64,000 bases of DNA. It comes from Gadus chalcogrammus (lineage: Eukaryota; Chordata; Actinopteri; Gadiformes; Gadidae). The DNA is taken from NCBI RefSeq assembly GCF_026213295.1, contig NC_079426.1, forward strand, positions 14,003,591 through 14,067,590, in the 5' to 3' direction. Below are positions 1 to 12,550 of the stretch, one piece after another (the first letter of the stretch is position 1; every line of letters begins with the position of its first letter). Under the pieces are notes generated by a model. The model saw only the letters and a program-made list of their open reading frames with translations, made no database searches and had not been told where the DNA came from. The translations under genes and the position numbers were made by a program.

Positions 1-776
1 TGTGTTCCAAATTGCATAGCAACATGTTTTTACAACTTTTTTTTAATGTAATCTCTTCCAAGAGAGTGCCCAGCAGTGAACGCTTAAATATTCAGAGAAG
101 TCAGGCATCTATCTTGCATATGCCCACCATAAGGTTTTCATAAGGTTGATTGCTGATTGGCCAAATACCAACTGCACCACCAGTGACTATTGGTTAAAAT
201 TGGTATTAAATGTCCCCGCTCACAACCATCTGATATAACGTTCCCTTAGCAGACCTCAAGTCTTTTCTGTCATTCGTTCAATAGCCAACAACAAGGTGCA
301 AAGTCAGCGATAAACTGATGTAGCATATTTCATATTTTCACTAAATCAAATCATCATCCCAGGTAAAAAAAATTCCTCGGCGTGTCTGGGTTTAGTTGTA
401 GAGGCAGGAATCCGATAGAATATGTCTGGTTGCTAGTCCGATCCCCGGCTCCCCCTAGCAGCGTTTCGAGGTGTCCAGTTAACCCTAACCTCTCCCGACG
501 AGCTGTCTCTTGCCTTGCATGGTTGACACCGCCGTCGGTGTGTGAATGTGTGCATGAACGTGTGATTATGATTTTTTTTTAGGCAATGATTGTAACGGCT
601 TTAAGTGGCCGCTGTTAAGCGAAGCGCGATATGAATGCAGTACATTTTCCATTTATATCTGTGGCTGTGGAGGTTGGACCACAACGTATTGTTCCTGACT
701 GTGTGTTGTAAAGCTGGTATAGTAACCATGCTGTGTGTGTGTGTGTGTGTAACTGGATGTCTCTGTGTGGTTGTAG
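1..776 (+). other. TTC27: TTC27 intron, 3' part (5' end outside window)
   Basis: Unique-looking AT-rich sequence that I read as the 3' end of an intron of the gene whose next exon begins at 777. Open frames here match nothing I recognise. A short (TG)n tract at about 732-750 lies just before the acceptor, and the true AG is at 775-776 (ttgtag). No other feature is visible. Confidence 0.7.
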
Positions 777-899
777 AGCCAGCTGGCCAGCCTCCTCATG
801 GACCTGGGCTGCACCAGCTCAGCCCTGCTGCTGTACGAGGAGATGCAGCTCTGGGAGGACGTGGTCATCTGCCACGAGAAGATGGGTAAACACGGCAAG
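777..899 (+). CDS. TTC27: TTC27 internal exon (first in window)
   Basis: This 41-codon, phase-0 exon starts after ttgtag and ends at a gtgggc donor. It encodes [11 protein letters not shown], then [20 protein letters not shown] and GKHGK. The block WEDVVIC followed by a Gly-x-His-Gly-Lys end matches the vertebrate TTC27 region just before its C-terminal TPR array (recalled human protein: WEDVVICYE, QHGK). TTC27 is a TPR protein related to yeast Emw1. In human cells it has been linked to assembly of spliceosomal U5 snRNP with HSP90/R2TP-type chaperones; that role is from memory and not visible here. Residues 1-41 of the partial product. The exon is bracketed by a TG tract upstream and CA-rich sequence directly after the donor. 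Confidence 0.9.
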
Positions 900-1050
900 G
901 TGGGCGAATACGCACACATGCACGCACATGCATTTCCGCACGCACGCCGGCACGCCCACACGCATGCCTTTCTTCACATGCACACGCACAAATCACATGC
1001 ATTTCTACACACACACGTGGGCGCGCACACCCACACAAATGCATTTCACA

Positions 1051-1214
<164 letters not shown>

Positions 1215-4200
1215 CGTGTTTAAACAAGTGTGAGCACCAATATCTTTGTCCTCTTTCAATTCGCACGTTTTCCCTTTATGGTGGAGCTTGCTTTTATCTG
1301 CTATATGGATGTGCACTCCCACTCACACCCATATGATAAAAGACAGTCACACATCCCAAATAATGCATTTCATTATCTTCATCGTCCCTGATTTTCTGCA
1401 GCCCAAAAACCTGTTTATTCTCGGGTCTAGCAGATAAGGGCGCGGTCACACATGCAAACGCACGCACATACCCACACACACACATAAGTGAGCAGAAGTC
1501 CAGTGTGTTTGGGTTGGCAGCCTCCCTCTCGCATGCTCTTCTCGCTCTCTCTTTCTCGCTCACTCTCTCTGTCTCTGTCTCTCCCTCTGTCTCTGGGAAG
1601 GCCGCTCTTCAGCGGCTGAAGTCCGTCTTCAGATGATTGATAAAACATGGTCGGCCCTCTGCCTTTCTCCCCCTCCATCGTTCTTTCTTCTTCTGGCTCT
1701 CTCCTTGTGTTTTTGTGATGAAGCCAGCAGGATGGATCTGCTCTACAGAGGTCAGGTCAATTCAACAGAAGGAAAGGAGACGGAGGGAGAGAAAGCTTTA
1801 TTTTTTCTTGCGTTACCGATACCACTGAAAATAAATGTGAATGCTTCTTACGTCGTACACTTGTTTTCAATAGACTGCAGTTTTGACAGTAAGATGTACA
1901 CATTGCCTGTTTATGTTAATGCTGGGCTCTATCTCGATGTGTCTTTGACACACTTCCCATAGGCTTTGCACGCAACCTGTAAACTGTGAGTGCCCGGATT
2001 TGTTATACTTTTTATATTCCAGCAGTAGACACTTGTGGTAGCTCTGCTGTTGTCATAGCAATGTTTCATTTATTTCCACTGTCCAAGCGTACCTTAGCCG
2101 ACGCTGATTTTCCACTGCACAACAGATCCGTGACTGTAACCTCCAGGGTTACCTGTGCAACTAGTGGAACGCAGGGCTTGGAGTTCTGCCTATTACGGTT
2201 CTCTTTAGGCCAAGTCTCCATATTCCTACACACCATAGTCCAGCCGAGCGTTTCTGGGGCCTGATGGCTAACCTCTATCCGCAGGAATCTCAGAGCAAGA
2301 GGCCCATAACGCCACCTTCACCATAATGACATAATGATCGGATTCACTTTAAGTTGCTTCCGATAAAAGTGTCTCCTTAAGGACTAAATACTAAATCTCA
2401 GTGTGCCATCTGATCTGAAGTCTGGACCAGCAGGCGTTGAGGAACATGATGAGGTAATAATCATCTGGTTCTTCTTAAAAGGTTCTGAGAGCATCCGCCC
2501 GGGCCTTGAACCCAAAACACCTCTGTTGCTCTAAGAAGACTAGCTGTCATTCAGGATAATTACTAGGATTTTCTGCGAAAGATCACAGATCATCGAAGCG
2601 CACTCAACCCATTCTCAACCCATTATTCAGTGCATTTTCCCTCAGTGAAACATTTTCAAAACGCTCTACACTTAGTCCATCCAGGGACCAACTGGGGACA
2701 ATACACTCAGTATCCACCACCATCGACTCCCTCCCTCCCTCTTTCCAACCACCCTCCGCCCACCTGGTGGCCGACCCCACCCTTACCCGCTCCGACCCCG
2801 CCGTACCCCAAGCCAGCTCCCTGTTCGGGCCCCTGAATGGGGCTCTTTCAGGCCTCCCTATTGCGTTACAGCTCGTGTTTTCCCCCGGTCAGTGTGATGA
2901 GCCAGGTGCGTTTAGCCACTGCTCTCGTCTGCTGCGGCACTAAGTCCCGGTTGTTGTCTGGCCAGGCCTTTATGTGGAGCCACAGGGCATGGCCAGTGAG
3001 TCGCCAGCCGGTTTGTATGTAATTGCTTGGTGTCTCTCCAGCGTGCCATCTCCTTCTCTAACTATTTATAGTTGTTGTAGTCTCTTGCGTTGCACCTGAC
3101 TCGCCCCTGTTCACACCGTTTGTCCTGTAACCCCCGATGGATTCTGATTGGCTCGTTGACATTCGTTTCACTTGCCGTTTCAATGGGACTTTTATAATCC
3201 GATCACGCTAGGACTCACTCAATGTCCGGCCTGGACTCTTCCAGAATCGGGTTCAGCTGATCTGATCTGAGGAACACTAATGACCTAGCATCCCATTTCA
3301 TTGAAATCTCACAATGGACACAATATGGACATATTACTGGCTACGTGATTAAAAACACCATCTCCATGACCGGTGATTCTGCCTATCAGCCCATTCAGAA
3401 ATTTGCTGGACTTTGTTTTTTCACAGTCCAGTTATCAAGCTATCGACCACTATTCCCAAAAATATTAGTTACTTTTTTGCATGGCTTCCATTCTGCAGAC
3501 AAAGGAATTGGCACATGTTGTAATATTCTGGTATTCCATGGTGTTCAATGGAATGGGTAATAAATAGGATGGCAGAGTCTTAGCAGCGTGCTTCCTGATA
3601 GGCTGAGATATTTTGGTGATGGACTGAAGAAGTGTCTGTTAGTAACCTAAGAACTAGTAAGTCACCTATAAGCGCAAAGTCTTTCGTCTTTTCGAAAGGC
3701 TACCACTGTGAATAGCCACAACTACGCTCTGAAACTCTCTGGAGGTGGTGCAGCAGTGGTATGAAAGACTGAGTAATGAAGTTCCAGGGACGATCCCAGT
3801 GGAGTTCTCCACCAAGCCTCCACCAGTTCCACAAGATTGCCTGGCGTGTAATTCCCTCTCCCAGCCTTTAGCTCTGATGATGTCCTGCTGCCTCACACTG
3901 CTGGCAGGCAGTGGGATCCTTCCTCCACCCTGAATCTACCCGTGTCAAATAGGACTCCCTATGATAGGAACAGACCAACGTTAAACTTGCTACATCCTGA
4001 AAAGTAGTATCCACTGTCAACACTGTGTTTGTCAAAGCTAAAGTGATGTATGATTTACATTGTTACATTGAAATGCATTTGTCATGTGGCATGGTGCTGT
4101 TCTATGTCGATCCCTGTGTGTGCAGACCAAAGAGGTGGTCAACCTAGATCTGACCTATTTTGACTTTGATTTGAACGTCCCTGTGTCAAAACACATTATA

Positions 4201-4272
4201 GTTTCAGACTGATCCAGTCTGCCATTTCTGTTAGGCTTTATGAGAATGTGCCTTGGTACAGTTCCCTTACTC

Positions 4273-4313
4273 GCGTGCGTGCGTGCGTGCGTGCGTGTGT
4301 GTGTGTGTGTGTG
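4273..4313. repeat. (GCGT)n/(GT)n compound microsatellite
   Basis: About five GCGT units pass into a pure GT run. It lies about 515 nt before the 4829 acceptor. It is complementary to the CA-rich start of the same intron (908-1050), so the pre-mRNA could fold between them. Confidence 0.9.
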
Positions 4314-4394
4314 ACTTGATTTAGACTACTCATACAAACACACACAATTTCACACAAAATTCACATTTTCATTACTTGATGCTGTTCCATGTTT

Positions 4395-4500
4395 GGTTCC
4401 ATGTTTGGACTTTAAATATTGTAACCTTGTCTGTGACTGCTTGCTTCATGGTTCCATGTTTGGACTTTAAATATTCTAACCTTGTCTGTGACTGCTTACT
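4395..4500. repeat. 55-bp tandem duplication
   Basis: Two head-to-tail copies of a 55-bp unit starting ggttccatgtttgg, at 4395 and 4450. Differences are few (attgtaac against attctaac, gcttgctt against gcttactt). It looks like a recent local duplication in the intron. Confidence 0.85.
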
Positions 4501-4828
4501 TAAGATGCATTCCTAGACCCGTGTATAAAATGTGGCAAACAATATCTCCCAACATCTTAAGTTTAGCATCTCCAATATCATCCTGTCTGTCCACTTGGCA
4601 CTGAGCTAGATGTTTATTACAGCCATGAACCTTTAACGATGCTAGGGTTGAGAAATGGCATACACACACACACACACACACCCCCTATATTGGCCAGGCG
4701 CCTGGCCCAACCCCAGATTGAGGAATCCCAGTGGAAACACATCGTGGTATCGCTGTCCTGTTCCAACGTGACGTTTGGTGGAGCGGAGGAATCGACGCAT
4801 CACCTTCCTCCCACTGCTCTGTCCCCAG

Positions 4829-5056
4829 GCGGAGGAGGTCCTGAGGAGGGAGCTGGCGAAGAAGGAGACTCCCAGCCTGTACTGCCTGCTGGGCGACGTG
4901 CTGCGGGACCACCAGTACTACGACAGGGCCTGGGAGCTGTCCGGGCAGCGCAGCGCCCGCGCCATGCGCTCCAAGGCCCTGCTGCACCTGCGCAACAAGG
5001 AGTTCCAGCAGTGTGTGGACTGCTTCGAGCACTCCCTCCGCGTCAACGCCATGCAG
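4829..5056 (+). CDS. TTC27: TTC27 exon with TPR motifs
   Basis: A 76-codon, phase-0 exon (acceptor ccccag, donor caggtacac). It begins [20 protein letters not shown] and includes [24 protein letters not shown] and CVDCFEHSL. This is near-identical to vertebrate TTC27; the run [15 protein letters not shown] is a hallmark. Two helix-turn-helix TPR units are visible, roughly residues 54-83 and 84-117 of the partial product, with the usual small and aromatic positions (LLGDV, YDRAWEL, KALLHL, FEHSL). The codons are GC-rich at third positions. A 31-bp minisatellite starts within about 10 bp of the donor. Confidence 0.96.
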
Positions 5057-6890
5057 GTACACGGCACTGAGAGGACGAAGGGTTCTGCACATGGACGGAT
5101 AGAGAGGGAAAGGTTCTACACATAGAAGGATAGAGGACGAAGGGTTCTACACATGGACGGATAGAGAGGGAAAGGTTCTACACATAGAAGGATAGAGGAC
5201 GAAGGGTTCTACACATGGACGGATAGAGAGGGAAGGGTTCTACACATAGATGGATAGAGGAGGAAGGGTTCTACACATAGATGGATAGAGGAGGAAGGGT
5301 TCTGCACATGGACGGATAGAGGACGAAGGGTTCTGCACATGGAGGGATAGAGGAGGAAGGGTTCTACACATAGATGGATAGAGGAGGAAGGGTTCTACAC
5401 ATAGATGTATAGAGGAGGAAGGGTTCTGCTTATAGTTTGATAGACCGTTTATTTTACAGTTAAAGCAAACAAAATTGAATGAGAACACTGTTGGGCTAGA
5501 AAGTTTAAGCTGTAAGATTAAAAAAAACATAAATATTATTTCAAACATATAAAACTGAAACAAAATAGAAATCCTTGATCCGTTATTGTTGGTTTCAATC
5601 TTTGCTGTAATTTAAACTGGATGAGTTGACCTTGATTTTCCCTTAAAGCATTCAGTCAACATTATACTGAAACATTATAGCTTCCAGTGGGTTATAATTT
5701 AATTTACACTAAATTGTGTAATCATTACCCATATTAATACAGTAATAACACAGTAATACAATAATTAAATGATTCACATTGACGAGAGGTCACAGAACTG
5801 CAAAACCATTTGTGATGTTTCAGAAATGTGAACTTTAACCCTTCCCTCCATTGATGAGTGAAGGGTTTTACTGGTGTTACCACCAAGGTATGCCTCATCG
5901 TCCTTTCAAAATGATGAAATGCCAGAGTAGATCCTCCGTCACTTTGAAGTGCGTAGAGGATGGCCTGGTATCTGGGCCATATCAAAGCAGTCCAAGGCCC
6001 AGGGTTAAAAATAGAAGCAAAATCCCTTCCTTCAATGGATTCAATTGAAATTAAATTCAACCCAGCTGGCATTGGATATGCGCACACACACACATACACA
6101 CAAGCACACGCACAAACCCAAGGAGATTGGGGTCAGAGGTCATCGTGGTTGGTTGTCAGGATAGACACCCCGCTGGTAGATGATTTCCTGTGGATGAGCC
6201 TGTGGCCGATCAGAACGTCCGGTCTGAGCTTACCTGTCCAGGGTTTCTCTGGTCGGCCAGAAGTCTAGCATCACATGACGGAGGGTCACATGTTCTTGAC
6301 GTGGGTTCAGTCGAATTACCACTGCGCTTGGAGGGTAATTGGATCTGAAAAGTGCTTGAATGATTTTATTTTCAAAACAACAGTATTTCAGTTTATATCT
6401 GGTCTGGAATGTGTGTGGACACCATCAAACCACAAAAGACCAGACATGTAAGAAAATTGCTGGGGAACAAAATGACTCGATTCAAAACAAAAAGCCATTA
6501 TGATCGGAAAAACAACACTGTCAAATCACTTGGAAAAACTGAAAAGCAATCAACTTCCACTGTTATGAATGTGAATGTGAGAAACAACATTGAGCCATTG
6601 AAAACCTACTTTGAGTTTCGGAGATAATTGCATACAATTTAGGAAGATGGATGCGACTGGTGCAGTTAGAACAAGATCATTTTAGAGAAGATAGTATTTC
6701 CACAGATGACAACAGACAACCTTAGGTTTTATCTCTCAAATTGCCACACTCCCTCAGAATATTTTCAGGAAAAACCTAAATATATTCGATAACTATATTC
6801 GAACGTTTAGACCTGTTTAGACCTCACACACACACACACTTGCACATTCTTAAGCCTTTAGTAACCCTTTGTGTGTGTGTTTGTGTCCAG
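5057..6890 (+). other. TTC27: TTC27 intron, 1.8 kb
   Basis: Donor gtacac; acceptor gtccag at 6885-6890. It carries a 31-bp minisatellite at its 5' end, AT-rich unique sequence, a CA-rich tract at about 6083-6116, and a CA tract (6825-6839) followed by a TG tract (6869-6886) directly before the acceptor. The last two could form a hairpin with a loop containing a branch-site-like ttagtaac (about 6857-6864). Confidence 0.8.
5063..5432. repeat. 31-bp minisatellite, about 12 copies
   Basis: Units follow the pattern gaggRMgaagggttctRcac plus atRgaYggata, with a strict 31-bp step at about 5080, 5112, 5143 and so on to 5422. Copies fall into alternating sub-types (tggacggata and tagaaggata early, tagatggata later), so higher-order duplication occurred. 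It begins almost at the splice donor of the preceding TTC27 exon. Confidence 0.93.
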
Positions 6891-6989
6891 CTGGGTGTGT
6901 GGTTCTCTCTGGGCTGTGCCTACTTTGCTCTGGAGGGCTACGCGGGAGCCGCCCGCGCCTTCAAGAGGTGTGTCAACCTGGAGCCAGAT
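6891..6989 (+). CDS. TTC27: TTC27 exon, one TPR unit
   Basis: A 33-codon, phase-0 exon between a tgtgtccag acceptor and a gtaaga donor. It encodes [17 protein letters not shown], then [11 protein letters not shown] and NLEPD. This is a textbook TPR (W4, L7, G8, Y11, A20, F24, P32 pattern), and its length is almost exactly one 34-residue repeat. The [11 protein letters not shown] string is highly conserved in TTC27. Residues 118-150 of the partial product. The exon sits between a TG tract and a CA-rich tract (6994-7060), like two other exons of this gene. Confidence 0.95.
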
Positions 6990-7409
6990 GTAAGAACACA
7001 CTCTTCGCCACATAGCTACACACTCAGTATGACACCACTACACACTTTACACTCACCCCTACACACTCTTAAGAAAATAAGAACTCTGCATAAACAGCAT
7101 CAATACACACTCTACTAACACTCGTTACACAAGCAGTAGATCTCACTCTACTGCTCACTCTATACAACATGACTAAACCCTCTACATGCTACACACAGCA
7201 TGTGTATAGAGGTTGATTTTGAAGTGGGCTGCTGACTGTACTGCTACACGGACATCTGTGGTGGTCTGGTCTCTAACCTCCACCATTTCACCCCCACACA
7301 CACACACTGCTGCACGTTAGAGGTGTTTACGTGTGTGCATGCGTGTGCATTTGTGTGTGTGCGTGCAAGCACCTCATTTGGAGGTGTGTATGGAGGTCTG
7401 CCCCCCAAC

Positions 7410-7544
<135 letters not shown>

Positions 7545-7747
7545 AAACACCAGCTGTGTGCCACCACAATATCTTTTCCCGGGGCGTCTCCATGGTCTGA
7601 ACGGTTGTTAGTGCCACCCGACAGACTCTGTTTTTCTCTGTTTGTTTTTCGCGCCTCGCTGGTTTCCCCTCCGTCTCTTTCCTCCTTAGCCTGACCACTC
7701 CAGCCTTCCCCACGCCGCCTCCTTTCACTCTCAATGTTATATTTATT

Positions 7748-7750
<3 letters not shown>

Positions 7751-7844
<94 letters not shown>
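7751..7844 (+). repeat. (CT)47 microsatellite forming a polypyrimidine tract
   Basis: A pure CT array of 94 bp that ends one base before the acceptor dinucleotide of the exon at 7848. Array length therefore sets the length of the polypyrimidine tract bound by U2AF or PTB-type factors. Confidence 0.97.
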
Positions 7845-7846
<2 letters not shown>

Positions 7847-7847
7847 G

Positions 7848-7900
7848 AATGCAGAGGCATGGAACAACCTCTCCACAGCCTACATCCGTCTAAAACAAAA
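7848..7900 (+). CDS. TTC27: TTC27 short exon (53 nt)
   Basis: It encodes [17 protein letters not shown] and two bases of a Lys codon (aa|g) completed by the exon at 12385. Donor aaagtaagt. The N-x-E-A-W-N-N-L-x-x-x-Y pattern is helix A of the next TPR and is conserved in TTC27. Because the exon is 53 nt, skipping it would shift the frame. Its acceptor relies wholly on the adjoining CT microsatellite. Confidence 0.93.
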
Positions 7901-8593
7901 GTAAGTAGAATAAAGTGTCCTTCACATTACAATGGCCTCAGCGCAAGAGCGTAGCACAGCTTTCAATGGAGAGAAGTGTTGCACACTCTGATGTGTTTGG
8001 AACGGCTGTGCCGGCCAATTGGACCTCTCGATGCACGTCCAATTACATTAGAGCTTTGTTTGACGTGCGAAACCCAACAGAATCTAAACAGCTTTCTTTT
8101 GTTTCTCAACCTAGATACATGTGTTCTGAGTTAAAAGCGCTGAACTCCCAACTGTTAGCTGTCTGTATTCCAAACGCCCAACCTAGCTAGGATGCTCACT
8201 GTGTGTAAATTCAACTCTGACCCATATCCACGCTGACCTTGAACCCGATCGCCTAAACTAATCGGCAGTCCCACCTCGCCCCAAGAATCCTTCTAAAGTG
8301 TGTCTGCTTTACCAGAGCTTTACAAATAGCCTGTCAAACAGACAGGAACAGAGCCGCATATGTAAAATGCTTTGAACCAAATTGGACTGCAAGTACGTTC
8401 TCTGTCGTCGCCTAACTATGAGAGTGGGAGCTGCTTACAGAGACAAGTACGGAGCTAATAAGCCTCCTACAAATCTGCCTTGTCCTCTTTCCACTCCTTA
8501 CCAACACTGTAGACGTCACTGGCAGGCAGGCAAACGCTGCAGTTGGTCCTCCACAATCGTACACAGATGTATCACTACGGCCTCACGGGCTAG

Positions 8594-8756
8594 TTACCTT
8601 CAGGTAATCTGATGGTAATCCGCCACCAACCTGCTGGTAATCTGCCCGTAATCCGCCAGTAACCTGCAGGTAATCTGCCACCAACCTGCTGGTAATCTGC
8701 CAATAATCTGCCAGTAACCTGCTGGAAATCGGCTACTAATCCACTAGTAACATGTT
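8594..8756. repeat. 11-bp degenerate minisatellite
   Basis: Alternating 11-mers of the types gtaatctgcca and gtaacctgctg make an imperfect array of about 15 units with a 22-bp higher-order step. Confidence 0.85.
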
Positions 8757-11700
8757 GGTATCTGGCCGGTGGACATGCACCCTGGGGCGAAGTAACCGTC
8801 CCACCCACTTATGGGGCTCAGCACCCAGGTGTGCGCTGTCACTGAAGGAGTTGAATTTCCACTCTGCCTACCCGAGCTCTGATCTTATGTAGAATAATTA
8901 TCATAAATTAGATGAAACCTTCCACCAGATATGAAGCCCAGTATCACCACAGACGATTTAACATTCGTGTTCCTCACACACGCAGGCTACAGCTTACTGT
9001 CAACATGATATCTAACTGCCGTGTTGGAGAAAACACATTTAAATTCCTCCGTTTTGTGATAGCGACGCCACGAGACGCCCAATGGAATACGGGGATTAAG
9101 GGATTTTATTTCATTTTTTAGCCTTGATAGTTAAATAACTTTGTCCATTCCCTTAAGACCAAAATATTACCAAACATTAGACCTGTCAAACTCTCCTTCT
9201 TAACTTCTACAGTTTGTTGAATTGACGGATAGGAAAAGTAAACGGTTGGTGTGTTGACAGCTAGGCATGTTGTTTTGCTATGGTTTATTTTTGAATATCT
9301 ATGCAGATGCTTCTTAGGATATATTTATCATGTTATTTGCGGTGGTAGTTAGCCCTGGATCGCTCTCGGGAAACGGAGCACTGTACAACAGGACATTTAT
9401 TTTTTCACGTACTTTTGACTGCGTCTTCTAATGCAACCTCCACTATTTCCTGTCTTGAAATAATGTTGTGCACTCAACCGACTGCTAATTTGATTTGAAT
9501 AATGTACATACAGATGGTTATATAAATAATATGAATATAAAACTAAATGTAATTGAAAGTTGACAATTTTCCATTCATATATATCCATAATACATATTCG
9601 TAAATGGAAGCCAACTGGTAATAAATAGATGTCTTGGGAAATTTCTCAATCTCGTTCTATTTACCTCCCATCTATCTGTCTGGCTTCTGTTGTGGTTCAA
9701 TCATCTAAATGGTTGGTGCGTGTTTGGAGTGAGAAACTCCTACCTGATTACTCCTCTCTTTTCTCTCTATGGACTAGACTCTAGTTTGCAACCTTACACA
9801 CACACACACACACACACTCCAACACACCTTTAAGCTAGTTTAGACGTGGATCAGTTTGCTGTTTTTAGCTTCATGAAGGCGTTCCGAAAGATGAGGAAGA
9901 GAAGGAGGAGGGGGAAACGAGAGGCAGAGGAGAGATTAGGTGTTATCTAATAGCCGTTAGCTCCTAACTATCCAACAACAAAAGCTACAGTTGAACCTGA
10001 TGATCATGACGATTCTACTATTGATTGATTGTCTTGGTGATAAAACTGATTGATTTGCTTGATTCAGGGAAAGGGGTTGGCGCTTGTGGGAAACGCACAA
10101 CCGCACTTACAAACAAACGCACACGCACACACACCCACAAACGGATACACATAATGGATACATAAAAAAAGTGCCAAGATTATATTTACATTTCATTCTT
10201 GGCAATTGTAGCTTTCTCATTCTCCCCCTCAGTCACTTAATCACTCTGCATTATACTCTCTTTGCATTCTTACTCTGTTTCCCTCTCCTTCTGCTCTCGC
10301 TCTATCTCTTTCTGTATCCTTTTGCACTCTCTTGCTCGCTCTCTCTCTCTCTATCTCTCTTATCTCTCACTCCGTTTCCGTCTCCTTCTGTGCTCTCGTT
10401 CTCTCCATCTCCTATTCTGTTTTCTGTCTCCATATATACCACAGTTTCTCTCTCTCATTGTAGCTCTCGATTTCTGTTTTTCTGTCACTATTTATCGTCT
10501 TTCTCTTATCTCTCGTACAACTCCGTCTCTCCTGTTTTCTGTTTCTATACATCTATATCACTCTTGATTCTCTCGGCCTCTCGGTTTTTTCCATTTCTCA
10601 CTCTACCATTCTGTTTTGTGTCTGTTGTATCTATCTCAGGTTCTCTGTCTGCTTTCTCTTCTGTTTCTGTCCACACACACACACACACACACACACAAAG
10701 ACACCCCACACACACTTCTGAGCGGTGTGTGACTCCAGCCTCCCGTCTGGAATGGCCTGGCTGGTTCGCACAATAATCCCCGCCTGCTAACCCGTCTCAA
10801 ACCTCCGCCGTCTTCTGCAGCTTAAGCAATGCTTGACCCACGTCGTTCCGTGCTGCCGGAGAACCGGGGCCAGACGGCTGCCTTGTGTTGAATGCCCGTC
10901 GTGCCTCCTGGTGCACCCGTCCTCAGTCTGAGGAGTAGAGTGTATTCTGGTTCCCAGAGACCCATTCTGTGTTCATCTGTATGCGTTGCACACTCAAAGA
11001 CTCTACATTTTCTCTTTTATGGACTTGGGTTCTGCAGGGACTCTCTATTTGTCTTTGAGCGTCGAGCTCCAGCCAACGGTGTCCCAATGCAGCAGGGGCT
11101 CTTTCTTCAAAGTGATAAATACTGTTTGCCTCTGAGGACTGGCGAACCCCTCTCTGTTGGTTAAACATTTGTTTTTTAAATCTAGTTTATCAGATTGAGA
11201 CAGTTAAACAGGTCCGCATGCTTCAAAATAAGTATTTCTTTTTTTTTTTCCTTAAAATCCTTTGCAGACTTAACTGTTTGATACTATTCTGGTCACTCAA
11301 CGTTCCATTAGTTTAGACAAGTAGCGCCTGGGAGTCGGTAATCAGGTCAAGATAAATCACGCCCGCCCCGCATTTCTTTCTAATCACACACAATGTTCAC
11401 ATTGCCGTAAGTAAGCTGCCAAGATTTCGTCACATTGCAAAGTCTTGGAAGTGCCAAAAAAGAAGTTGGGCAATGTTCGTGTTCTCCGCAATCCCGTTGT
11501 TCTGTTTTTCCGACCTCTCTGATCTTATGTTCCCGCGTGAGGTATGCTGACTGCTCTACGTACGCAGCAGACATCGTATTTGTGTTTTTAAAGGTCAGCT
11601 AACTGATATTTAGCAAACAGGCTGTATTAGACCTTTGAAGTGTAAAAGACTAACAGACTATATGGCGTTTCAAATCAAAGTATCAGATCTTGAATGAACA

Positions 11701-11864
11701 GCCTTTCCGTCTTTCCAAGTCTCAGGTATACTCCCTCTGTCTTTTCAGGTAACTACCAGTCTCTGTGAGCAAATACAACTCTGTACTGTAAAGTCAAGCT
11801 GGCGCCCTCCGGGAGACTCTATGTCTTTTAAAGTCTATAAGCCAACTGTTCTGTTGATGCAAAG

Positions 11865-12027
<163 letters not shown>

Positions 12028-12384
12028 ACTAAATCAGTGGCGTGTGCTTTCAGGCCTGAAATTAAAGAGCAGAGAGGTTCCTAATAAAGCCCTGGTGGAT
12101 AGAAGGGCTTCTAAACCCTCCAGAGAGGCTTTAGATTTAGTTTTTTATTTAGTTTGTTATTTAATGGATGGATGAGCGATAACAGGAGGGGGAAAGGTTT
12201 TTCTAGATCGATCCGAACCACACTCTTACCTAATCAGCATCGGTACCTCCCTGGTACTACGCAGCAGAAAAGGCAAATAACTGCCAGAGCAATCCATACA
12301 TTTATTGTTTTAATGTTTTATCACACTGTTTCTCTGTCTGTTTACCTCTCTCTCGCTCTCTCTTTCTCTGTCTCTCTTTCTCAG

Positions 12385-12550
12385 GCCGCAGGCGTTCCGT
12401 ACGCTCCAGGAAGCTTTGAAGTGTAACTACGAGCACTGGCAGATCTGGGAGAACTTCCTCACGGTGTGCATCGACGTGGGAGAGTTCTCCGAGGCCATCA
12501 AGGCCTACCACCACCTCATGGAGCTCCGGGAGAAGTACAAGGACGTGGAG
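12385..12550 (+). CDS. TTC27: TTC27 exon
   Basis: 166 nt. The first base completes the Lys codon from the previous exon, then [34 protein letters not shown] and [18 protein letters not shown] follow, ending KDVE before gtgagc. The strings [14 protein letters not shown] and [13 protein letters not shown] are strongly conserved from fish to human TTC27. Residues 168-223 of the partial product complete one TPR and form the next. The acceptor has a long pyrimidine-rich tract with no internal AG. Confidence 0.96.

Noticed and set aside
5063..5432. CRISPR-like regular array
   Set aside because: Units are tandem without unique spacers, in a vertebrate intron. It is a minisatellite.
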